From Gammaproteobacteria bacterium (GTDB lineage: Bacteria; Pseudomonadota; Gammaproteobacteria; Pseudomonadales; Pseudohongiellaceae), in assembly GCA_016762995.1 (NCBI GenBank), contig JAESUT010000171.1:1-13644 (forward strand): DNA of 13,644 nt. Direction: 5' to 3'. Positions 7,687-13,644 of this stretch are shown piece by piece; the stretch's first letter is position 1, and each line of letters begins with the position of its first letter. A model generated the notes under the pieces. That model did not search any database, was not told the origin of the DNA, and saw only the letters and a list, made by a program, of their open reading frames with translations. A program made the translations under genes and the position numbers.

Positions 7687-9246
7687 TCATTTAATGCCGT
7701 GCATGTAGTGCTTCAAGACAGGCGATATACAAAGGGCCAGTATCCCGATACCGATACTGTAGATGCCTGCCGTGTAGTAGATATCCATATAATTGGCAAG
7801 GGCTGCGGCAGGGTCTACCACCTCTCCTCCGACAGTGTCGGAGCCGGTCATGGCTGCAATAGTGCCGGATATATAGTTTCCTCCGGCCATAGCTAGAAAC
7901 CAGCAGCCCATCATCATGCCGATAACACTTGGAACAGAGAGTTTGGTGGTCATAGAAAGGCCAACCGGGGATATGCAGAGCTCAGCGGTGGTGTGCAGAA
8001 GATACAGCAGAATCAGCCAAATTAGTGCGACCTGAGTGGGATCGGTCGCCAAAGATGCGCCATAAACTAAGAATAAGAATCCGAGTCCGAGCTGCATGAG
8101 TGCTAAAGCAAACTTAGTCGGCGTGCTGGGCTCCCAACCGCGTCGATTTAAATAGATCCAAACGATGCTGAAGACAGGTGCCAGGGTAATGATAAAGAAG
8201 GCATTTACAGACTGAAACATCGCGGCCGGTAGTTCGAGACCGAAAACTATGCGATCGACGTTTCGGTCAGCCATCAAGTTTAGCGAGCTGCCAGTCTGCT
8301 CCCAGAGTGACCAAAAGACAATTTGATAACTCATTAGGAAAAGGCAGACGAGCATTCTATTCCTGTCTATAGGATCACATTTGGTGAATGCGTAGACAAC
8401 AATCGTTAGAGTCATGCCTACAAGCATGGCGCCTACCAAACCGCCTACTAGCGGCGGTATCTGCATTAGCTGCCAGCACAGCAATACCCCAACGAAGGCC
8501 AGTATGTAGATTAGCATTTCACGGCTAAGCCCCGGAATGACCTTCTGCTGTAGTGCCACAGGATCTTTCGGCAGGCCTGCGTCTCCAAATAGATGATGGC
8601 CTTTTATGAATACCGCTAGACCAAATAACATGCCGATACCGGCTGCGCCGAAACCCCAGCCGAAGCCTTTATACTGCATTAACAGGCCGCAGATTATCGC
8701 GCCTAGAAAGGACCCGGCATTGATTCCCATGTAGAACAGCGTAAAGGCACCGTCGCGTCGAGGGTCCTCGCGCTCGTACATCGATCCCACAAGCGTAGAG
8801 ATGTTAGCTTTCAGGAAGCCTACGCCCATGATGACTAGTCCAAGCGAGAAGTAGAATACCTGGAGATAGAAAGGGTCGCGCTGAATGACAGTCTCACCAT
8901 CCACTAGAGTTTCTATCGCCTGAGAGCCTTCAATGGCCATGCCCAAGTGGCCGGCAACGAGTAATATCGATCCAAGAATGACCGCCTTAACAGGGCCAAT
9001 ATAGCGGTCCGCGACAACCCCTCCAATAACCGGTGTTATATAGACGAGTGATATGTAAGCAGCATAGATGCTTGAGGCAGATTGATCTGAAAACAGGAAG
9101 TGCTGTGTTAAATAGAAGATGAGTAGGGAGCGCATTCCGTAATAACTGAAGCGTTCCCACATTTCGGTAAGGAAGCAAATAGCCAAACCACGTGGATGGC
9201 CGAGAAACTCTTTTGGTGCAACGCCCGTGTTTAGGTTATTTGTCAT
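7687..9246 (-). CDS. POT/PTR2 family proton-dependent oligopeptide transporter
   Basis: This inner-membrane major-facilitator protein most likely imports di- and tripeptides with protons. The family signatures are clear: EMWERFSYYG (28-37) matches the ExxERFxYYG proton-coupling motif, K146 lies in GFLKANIS, and FYMGINAG (171-178) matches the FYxxINxG signature. FWSLWEQTGSS (311-321) and AELCISPVG (421-429) supply the conserved acidic residues E316 and E422 of the C-terminal half. The 519 residues and hydrophobic pattern fit about 14 membrane segments. I chose the ATG at 9246 because the protein then starts a short distance before the first helix; an in-frame ATG at 9330 would overlap the end of mltD and add 28 unlikely residues. 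It begins 5 nt after the mltD stop, so cotranscription is likely. Substrate preference cannot be read from sequence. Confidence 0.93.
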   Translation of the reverse strand: MTNNLNTGVAPKEFLGHPRGLAICFLTEMWERFSYYGMRSLLIFYLTQHFLFSDQSASSIYAAYISLVYITPVIGGVVADRYIGPVKAVILGSILLVAGHLGMAIEGSQAIETLVDGETVIQRDPFYLQVFYFSLGLVIMGVGFLKANISTLVGSMYEREDPRRDGAFTLFYMGINAGSFLGAIICGLLMQYKGFGWGFGAAGIGMLFGLAVFIKGHHLFGDAGLPKDPVALQQKVIPGLSREMLIYILAFVGVLLCWQLMQIPPLVGGLVGAMLVGMTLTIVVYAFTKCDPIDRNRMLVCLFLMSYQIVFWSLWEQTGSSLNLMADRNVDRIVFGLELPAAMFQSVNAFFIITLAPVFSIVWIYLNRRGWEPSTPTKFALALMQLGLGFLFLVYGASLATDPTQVALIWLILLYLLHTTAELCISPVGLSMTTKLSVPSVIGMMMGCWFLAMAGGNYISGTIAAMTGSDTVGGEVVDPAAALANYMDIYYTAGIYSIGIGILALCISPVLKHYMHGIK

Positions 9247-9251
9247 TTCTA

Positions 9252-10844
9252 CTAGTTTCCTAAACTCTCCGGAATAACTCGAAGTTCTTGTCCGGGGAAG
9301 ATTAATTCGTCTATGGCTAGCCCATTCCACAGCAACAGCTTTTGCAAGTCAATGCCAAAGCGACGAGCTATTGCGTCCATGTTATCGCGGCGCTGCACTA
9401 CGTAGAAGGCGGCACTCTCGCTGACCTGAACAGCGGGCTCTTCAATCTTGTTTTCGAGTGCGTAGGACAAGTCTAATATTTGACCTGGTTGTAGTAATTC
9501 GTTGAGAGATATTTGATTCCACGCTGCTATTTCTTGCGAACGTAGCTGATAGCGTTTTGCTATAACCCAGAGGTTGTCTCCGTTTCTCACCTTGTATTGG
9601 CTTGGTATCTTGGGGAGCTGGGGGACTCTATCTCTTTCTATGCGTGACGCAGAAGCGAGGAGTTCGGGGTCGTTCGTGCGCGGAATCAATAAGGATTCGC
9701 CGGCTCTGATACGACTTCCGACTAAGGAGTTAAAACTCTGCAGTATATCAACCCGTGTGTTCAATCTTCGTGCAATCGCGCCTAGGGTATCACCAGGTCT
9801 TATTTCATACCGATCCCAAGTTAGAAGTTCACGTTTATCGATGCCAGCTAGCGCACCTTCAAGCAAGGACGCGTTCTCTAGAGGGAGCAGCATTTCCTGT
9901 GGTTGGTCTGGATGAGTGGCCCACTGGAGGTAGCCGGGGTTTAGTGCTCGTAGTTGTTGATAGTCGATCCCGGCCAGTCTGGCGGCCTGCGAGAGGTCAA
10001 TCTGCGTGCCGATTTGAACGCTGCGTACTACCGGTTCGTTGGGAAGTGTTGCTAATTCGATGTTCCAGGCTTCGTTGTCAGCGATGATAGCTGATAGGGC
10101 AAGTAGCTTCGGCACGTGTGTCTGGGTCTCTCCTGGCAAATTGAGAGTCCAGAAACTAATATCGGCCTCTTCGCTATTGCGGATGGCTCGGCGCAGGTTT
10201 CCATCTCCAGTGTTATAGGCGGCGATGGCGAGCAACCAGTCCTCGTCGAATTGCTTGTAGAGTTGTTCTATGTAGTTCAGGGCCGCCGCAGTTGAGGCTA
10301 AAGGATCTCTGCGTCCATCGAACCACCAGTCTTGCTGCAAGCCAAAGCTCGATCCCGTAGCACCGATAAATTGCCATAGGCCTACCGCATGTTCTCTTGA
10401 ATAGGCGTTGGGGTTATAGGTGCTTTCGACCATGGGCAGTAGCGCGAACTCCATGGGCAGTCCGCGGCGCTCAATTTCTTCGACTATCTCAAATAAGAAA
10501 GGTGAGGATCGGCTTTGTAGTAAATCGAAGTAACGTTGCTGTTGGGAATAGTTCTGAATATGTGTTGCGACTTTAGGGTGGGAGTAGTGGGCCTGAAGTT
10601 GAAGGCCGTCTCTAATTCTTTCCCATAGATCATCAAAGCCTATGTCAGGTTCAGTAGTCGGCGGGGATGCCGCGTTCGTTATCGCCGGGTTTTCAGGCAA
10701 CGGCTCGCGGTTCTGCGTGATTTCTCTAATTGCTGTAGTCGTTCCAGTTTCTACGACGGGTGGTTCCGATTGCTGTAAGTTTTGGCATGCAGCAAGGAGT
10801 AGTGGAAGTAACGTAATGGCAATGTTTCTAATAAGTGTTCGCAA
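9252..10844 (-). CDS. mltD: Membrane-bound lytic murein transglycosylase D, lipoprotein with three LysM domains
   Basis: MltD cleaves the glycan strands of peptidoglycan, leaving 1,6-anhydro ends, and takes part in wall expansion and turnover. The N-terminus is a lipoprotein signal with lipobox LLAAC and lipid-bearing C20; it should sit in the outer membrane facing the periplasm. The SLT domain spans about 115-225, with catalytic E140 in VESTYNP and the later motifs GLWQFI (155-160) and AYNTGDGN (209-216). Three LysM peptidoglycan-binding repeats follow at about 345-388, 416-459 and 480-523; E. coli MltD has two. Translation must start at a TTG at 10844, as there is no ATG or GTG in frame between the upstream stop and the SLT domain and the signal peptide begins there. 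gloB ends 60 nt upstream; the transporter starts 5 nt downstream. Confidence 0.95.
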   Translation of the reverse strand: MRTLIRNIAITLLPLLLAACQNLQQSEPPVVETGTTTAIREITQNREPLPENPAITNAASPPTTEPDIGFDDLWERIRDGLQLQAHYSHPKVATHIQNYSQQQRYFDLLQSRSSPFLFEIVEEIERRGLPMEFALLPMVESTYNPNAYSREHAVGLWQFIGATGSSFGLQQDWWFDGRRDPLASTAAALNYIEQLYKQFDEDWLLAIAAYNTGDGNLRRAIRNSEEADISFWTLNLPGETQTHVPKLLALSAIIADNEAWNIELATLPNEPVVRSVQIGTQIDLSQAARLAGIDYQQLRALNPGYLQWATHPDQPQEMLLPLENASLLEGALAGIDKRELLTWDRYEIRPGDTLGAIARRLNTRVDILQSFNSLVGSRIRAGESLLIPRTNDPELLASASRIERDRVPQLPKIPSQYKVRNGDNLWVIAKRYQLRSQEIAAWNQISLNELLQPGQILDLSYALENKIEEPAVQVSESAAFYVVQRRDNMDAIARRFGIDLQKLLLWNGLAIDELIFPGQELRVIPESLGN

Positions 10845-10904
10845 ATCAAGTGCTCGTGAAGTAGGTAAATGTAATAGCCAAATGGAGAGTGCTGCAATGA
10901 AGTG

Positions 10905-11690
10905 TTAGAACGAGTCTTTCCAGGCACGAAGTGCGGCAAATACCTCAACGTCATTGCTGAGAAGTAGACCCGAATGTGCATGTGTACTTTCTTGGACTTT
11001 AGGCTCGCTACAGCGAAGGAAGGGATTGGTGGCTAACTCTAACTCGATGCTAGAAGGTAGCGTGGGCAGGTTGGCTGCTCTCTTCGCCTTCTCTAATTCG
11101 ATGCGTTCTATTAGCGCGACGTTTTCCGGATCCGCGGCAATGGCGAACTTAAGGTTTGCCAATGTGTACTCATGGGTGCAATAGACTTTAGTGCTTGCAG
11201 GTAGAGTGGATAATTTATGCAGAGACTCGTGCATCATTTCGGCTGTGCCTTCAAATAAACGACCGCAACCGGCAGCGAAAAGCGTGTCCCCACAAAGGAG
11301 AATTGGATCAATCTGGTTCTTGTCCTCGCAGTGGTAGGCGATATGGTCAAGAGTGTGACCCGGCACCTCAATTACAGAAAAGCTTTGGCCGAATAGTGTG
11401 ACAGTGTCGCCGGCGGATACAAATTCACTGACCCCCTTAATGCCGCTTGAACTAGGCCCGAGCACTCGACAGGAATACCTGTTCGTCAATTCCTGAATAC
11501 CGCCAGTATGGTCAGCGTGGTGGTGTGTGATCAGTATGTCGGTAAGTTGTAGGCCGTTGCTCTCTAAATATTCGATTACCGGCTGCGCGTCGCCGGGATC
11601 GACAACGCAGACATGCCGGCTTTCAGTCTCGTGAATGGCCCAAATATAGTTGTCTGTAAAGGCGGGAATAGGGTGGATAGTGCTGATCAT
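10905..11690 (-). CDS. gloB: Hydroxyacylglutathione hydrolase (glyoxalase II)
   Basis: Glyoxalase II hydrolyses S-lactoylglutathione to lactate and glutathione, the second step of methylglyoxal removal in the cytosol. The 261 residues match the family. The metallo-beta-lactamase metal motif is complete: THHHADH (55-61) supplies H56, H58, D60 and H61; H112 (PGHTLDH), D135 (CGDTLF) and H173 (THEYT) complete the two-metal site. The N-terminus IHPIPAFTDNYIW and the C-terminal NPFLR block are those of GloB rather than other metallo-beta-lactamase hydrolases. It heads the - strand run and diverges from the methyltransferase gene, as in E. coli and Pseudomonas. No clear ribosome binding site precedes the ATG. 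Confidence 0.96.
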   Translation of the reverse strand: MISTIHPIPAFTDNYIWAIHETESRHVCVVDPGDAQPVIEYLESNGLQLTDILITHHHADHTGGIQELTNRYSCRVLGPSSSGIKGVSEFVSAGDTVTLFGQSFSVIEVPGHTLDHIAYHCEDKNQIDPILLCGDTLFAAGCGRLFEGTAEMMHESLHKLSTLPASTKVYCTHEYTLANLKFAIAADPENVALIERIELEKAKRAANLPTLPSSIELELATNPFLRCSEPKVQESTHAHSGLLLSNDVEVFAALRAWKDSF

Positions 11691-11716
11691 AGGGATGCAA
11701 TTGCGCCGAAAACGAC

Positions 11717-11744
11717 ATGATATAAGGAAATCCAGCTATTACAA
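11717..11744 (-). promoter_or_regulatory. Promoter candidate for gloB
   Basis: On the - strand TTGTAA (11739-11744, 4 of 6) and TATCAT (11717-11722, 5 of 6) are separated by 16 nt, ending 26 nt before the gloB ATG. It would drive gloB and probably mltD and the transporter. Confidence 0.4.
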
Positions 11745-11799
11745 GCCATAATGCCTCGCTGCGACTACGTGCCGAAGGGGATATCGCTTAATTTCTCGG

Positions 11800-11828
11800 C
11801 TGATAGTGTTTAAACTACCTGCTATAGG
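11800..11828 (+). promoter_or_regulatory. Promoter candidate for the methyltransferase gene
   Basis: CTGATA at 11800-11805 (4 of 6) and TATAGG at 11823-11828 (4 of 6) are separated by 17 nt. Transcription would start near 11835, about 26 nt before the ATG. It would serve the methyltransferase and perhaps rnhA. Together with the gloB candidate it explains the 170-nt divergent gap. Confidence 0.35.
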
Positions 11829-11860
11829 ATCCAATGGCTTGAGGTCAGGCAAAACGAGAA

Positions 11861-12658
11861 ATGAACCTACTTTCTAAACATGAGACCCGTCGCCGCCTAC
11901 TTCTCGGTATGCCTGACGCAGACATGCTTTCAAGTCAGGTAGCACATTGGTTTCAATCCCCTCAGGGAGAGGCTGTGCTTAGGGCCGAGAAAGAAGCGAT
12001 TCATAGAGCCCTAGAGAAGCTCTTTGGCTACCACATTTTGCAGCTCGGACTTAGTGAAGAGCATTCCCTCATTGAACAAAGCCCCGTGGGTCACAAGATA
12101 ATTTTTTCTCCTAGTTTTAGAGCAGGCTCTACTAGAGCGGTAGCGAGTAATGAGGCGTTACCATTGTGCAGTGACAGTATCGACGTTGTCGTTATTCATC
12201 ATGCTTTAGACTTTGCAGCGAACAGCCATCGAGTTGTGAGAGAGGCAACTCGGGTGCTGCGTCCAGGTGGTCACATGTTAATTGTAGGGTTCAATCCTTA
12301 TAGTTACTGGGGGTTTTGGAAGCTATTTAAGCGTAAGAAGAATATACCCTGGCGGGGAAAGTTTATCTCGAAGGGGCGCGTCAGCGACTGGCTGAAGTTG
12401 CTAGACCTACACATAGATTCTGTTTCATACGGCCTGCACTTTATGCCAGTGGCGATGTCTAAATTACTAATACATGCCCAGAGCCTGGAGAAACTTGGGA
12501 ACAAGCTTCATAGTCCTCTTGGCGGAGCCTATTTTATACATTGCATCAAACAGTCGATGCCAGTTACACCGATACTGCCAAAGTGGCAGCCGTTACGCAC
12601 GCGACCCTCGGTGATGCCCGCGACGGAAAACGTTCGTGCTAAAATCAAGATCCATTGA
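11861..12658 (+). CDS. YafS-like SAM-dependent methyltransferase-fold protein, substrate unknown
   Basis: The central part resembles class I SAM-dependent methyltransferases: a strand at YHILQLG (57-63), an acidic-loop block LPLCSDSIDVVVIHHALDF (100-118) and ATRVLRPGGHMLIVGFNP (129-146), the RPGG post-motif typical of the fold. Motif I is degenerate: QLGLSEE lacks the usual GxGxG, so SAM binding may be altered. It corresponds in position to E. coli yafS and P. aeruginosa PA1814, between gloB and rnhA. The reaction and substrate are unknown to me. The ATG at 11861 gives 265 residues; a second ATG at 11909 would remove 16 basic residues and is a possible true start, since neither has a good ribosome binding site. 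The C-terminal 30 residues are basic and proline-containing. rnhA begins 42 nt after its stop. Confidence 0.8.
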   Translation: MNLLSKHETRRRLLLGMPDADMLSSQVAHWFQSPQGEAVLRAEKEAIHRALEKLFGYHILQLGLSEEHSLIEQSPVGHKIIFSPSFRAGSTRAVASNEALPLCSDSIDVVVIHHALDFAANSHRVVREATRVLRPGGHMLIVGFNPYSYWGFWKLFKRKKNIPWRGKFISKGRVSDWLKLLDLHIDSVSYGLHFMPVAMSKLLIHAQSLEKLGNKLHSPLGGAYFIHCIKQSMPVTPILPKWQPLRTRPSVMPATENVRAKIKIH

Positions 12659-12700
12659 GGGCACGGCAGTGCTCAATAATTTTAGGCGCTAGATATTTCT

Positions 12701-13138
12701 ATGTCACAAGTGGTTGAGATGTTCACGGATGGAGCTTGTCGAGGGAACCCCGGGCCAGGCGGGTGGGGAGTGTTATTGCGCCATGATGGCGTGGAGAAGA
12801 CTCTGCATGGCGGCGAGGAGATGAGTACTAACAATAAAATGGAGCTCACTGCAGTGATCAGAGGCCTCCAGGCGCTGAATAAGACCTGCGATGTGGTGAT
12901 TACTAGCGACTCCAAGTATGTGCTTACCGGGATCACTGAGTGGATCGAAAATTGGAAAAAGCGGAATTGGCGTACGGCAAGTAAGAAGCCTGTACTGAAT
13001 GTAGAGCTCTGGAAGGAGCTCGATGAACTCGTGGCCGGGCATACCATCGAATGGGTTTGGGTCAAAGGGCATAGCGGCCATGCTGAAAACGAGATCGCGG
13101 ATCAGTTGGCGAATCAGGGGATAGATGAGCTGGGTTGA
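12701..13138 (+). CDS. rnhA: Ribonuclease HI
   Basis: RNase HI cuts the RNA strand of RNA-DNA hybrids, clearing R-loops and helping remove primers. The 145 residues align with E. coli numbering without shift through the active site: D10 (FTDGACRGNPGPGG), E48 (NNKMEL), D70 (ITSDSKYV), H124 (VKGHSGH) and D134 (ENEIADQLA). The basic handle region WKKRNWRTASKK (85-96) that grips the hybrid is present, which separates it from the shorter archaeal or reverse-transcriptase forms. The ATG lacks a clear ribosome binding site. It is codirectional with dnaQ, as in Pseudomonas; in E. coli the two are divergent. Confidence 0.97.
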   Translation: MSQVVEMFTDGACRGNPGPGGWGVLLRHDGVEKTLHGGEEMSTNNKMELTAVIRGLQALNKTCDVVITSDSKYVLTGITEWIENWKKRNWRTASKKPVLNVELWKELDELVAGHTIEWVWVKGHSGHAENEIADQLANQGIDELG

Positions 13139-13171
13139 TTGGCGGTTTAACTCAAACCAGCTAGTTCAGGC

Positions 13172-13195
13172 AATTGTTTAGGTAATTGTTTAGGT
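13172..13195 (+). repeat. 12-bp tandem repeat before dnaQ
   Basis: AATTGTTTAGGT occurs twice in perfect tandem (13172-13183 and 13184-13195). The next 12 bases (13196-13207) match at 8 of 12 and the preceding 12 (13160-13171) at 7 of 12, so the array may have up to four units, the outer ones decayed. It fills much of the 111-nt rnhA-dnaQ gap, which otherwise holds only a small GGTTT/AAACC hairpin (13144-13158) just after rnhA. Confidence 0.75.
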
Positions 13196-13249
13196 AAATA
13201 GTTCGGTTAAGTAACTCAAGCACGAAGTTCCATTCATAAAGAGATTATT

Positions 13250-13644
13250 ATGCGCCAGGTAGTACTTGATACCGAAACGACGGGATTGGATCCAACTCAA
13301 GGCCATCGAGTTATCGAGATAGGCTGTGTGGAGATTGACAATCGCAAGCTCACCGGCAAGCATTTTCATTGCTATCTCAATCCTGATCGAGAGATCGACG
13401 CAGGTGCCTTGGAAGTGCATGGCCTTAGCTCGCATTTCCTAGCAGATAAACCGCGCTTCCATCAGATCGAATCGGAGTTTCTTGAGTTTATCGATGGCGC
13501 GGAATTGGTTATTCACAATGCGCCGTTCGATATCGGGTTTCTAGACCATGAATTGCGTGCGACAAATACAGATGCGCTTGAAATTTCGAGTTTCTGTGGT
13601 GTCCTCGATAGCCTGTTACTCGCTCGCGAGAAGCATCCAGGGCA
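13250..13644 (+). CDS. dnaQ: DNA polymerase III epsilon subunit (proofreading exonuclease), 3' end outside window
   Basis: DnaQ is the 3'-5' exonuclease that removes misinserted bases for the replicative polymerase, bound to the alpha and theta subunits. The first 131 codons are present with no stop up to the window end. The Exo I motif VLDTETTG carries metal-binding D7 and E9, and the Exo II motif HNAPFDIGF carries D94. VIEIGCVEI and EVHGLSSHFLADKP are typical of proteobacterial epsilon. The Exo III residues (H162 and D167 in E. coli) and the alpha-binding C-terminus would lie beyond the window. The ATG has AAGAG at 13239-13243 just upstream, and the start is slightly shorter than in E. coli. 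It follows rnhA after 111 nt. Confidence 0.95.
   Translation, partial: MRQVVLDTETTGLDPTQGHRVIEIGCVEIDNRKLTGKHFHCYLNPDREIDAGALEVHGLSSHFLADKPRFHQIESEFLEFIDGAELVIHNAPFDIGFLDHELRATNTDALEISSFCGVLDSLLLAREKHPG

Noticed and set aside
7606..7896. Open frame on the + strand across the fabI-transporter gap
   Set aside because: Most of it is antisense to the transporter gene, and it has no ribosome binding site or recognisable domain.
9247..9330. Earlier start for the POT transporter at 9330
   Set aside because: It would overlap the end of mltD by about 80 bases and add 28 arginine- and serine-rich residues before a family-typical start.
9574..10087. Overlapping + strand open frames inside mltD
   Set aside because: They are antisense to a gene with intact SLT and LysM motifs and show no domain of their own.
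10751..10981. Open frame on the - strand spanning the gloB end and the mltD start
   Set aside because: It overlaps both genes in another frame, its composition is unlike a normal protein, and the TTG-started mltD explains the region.
1..13644. tRNA, rRNA, insertion sequence, phage, toxin-antitoxin or CRISPR features
   Set aside because: I looked through the spacers on both strands and saw no cloverleaf, transposase motif, terminal inverted repeats or repeat-spacer pattern; all spacers are short.

Overview
This window is a run of core housekeeping genes from a gammaproteobacterium. Left to right it holds clpX, lon, hupB and ppiD on the + strand; then fabI, a POT-family peptide transporter, mltD and a glyoxalase II gene (gloB) on the - strand; then a YafS-like methyltransferase, rnhA and the start of dnaQ on the + strand, with dnaQ cut by the window end. 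The order matches, from memory, the Pseudomonas aeruginosa block clpX-lon-hupB-ppiD-fabI-(peptide ABC transporter)-mltD-gloB-methyltransferase-rnhA-dnaQ. In E. coli the same genes lie at three separate loci, and rnhA and dnaQ are divergent. With GC content that looks slightly below 50% by eye, this suggests a Pseudomonadales/Cellvibrionales-type bacterium, possibly marine. I cannot name a genus.

Region 1 (1-4041) is proteolysis: the ClpX unfoldase and the Lon protease. The gap between them carries a heat-shock (sigma-32-like) promoter candidate laid over two stem-loops. Before clpX there is a short open frame (5-163) that is not the C-terminus of ClpP, the usual upstream neighbour. Region 2 (4042-4791) is hupB, encoding the nucleoid protein HU-beta, between two informative spacers. 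The left one has a strong sigma-70 promoter, a long leader and a 17-bp tandem repeat just before a GTG start. The right one has two hairpins and then a textbook terminator. Region 3 (4792-6684) is ppiD, a membrane-anchored periplasmic chaperone. A hairpin separates it from the converging - strand genes.

Region 4 (6772-11690, - strand) reads gloB, mltD, POT transporter, fabI. Only 5 nt separate mltD from the transporter, so those two are very likely cotranscribed. The transporter stands where Pseudomonas carries a multi-gene peptide ABC importer, so one peptide uptake system appears to have replaced another inside otherwise conserved gene order. Region 5 (11861-13644, + strand) diverges from gloB across a 170-nt promoter region and carries the methyltransferase, RNase HI and the DNA polymerase III proofreading subunit. 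A small 12-bp tandem repeat lies before dnaQ.

I see no mobile element, phage gene, CRISPR array, toxin-antitoxin pair, tRNA or rRNA, and no clear case for an undescribed multi-gene system. The observations worth a second look are in the spacers, in the transporter replacement, in the unusual start of mltD and in the degenerate methyltransferase.
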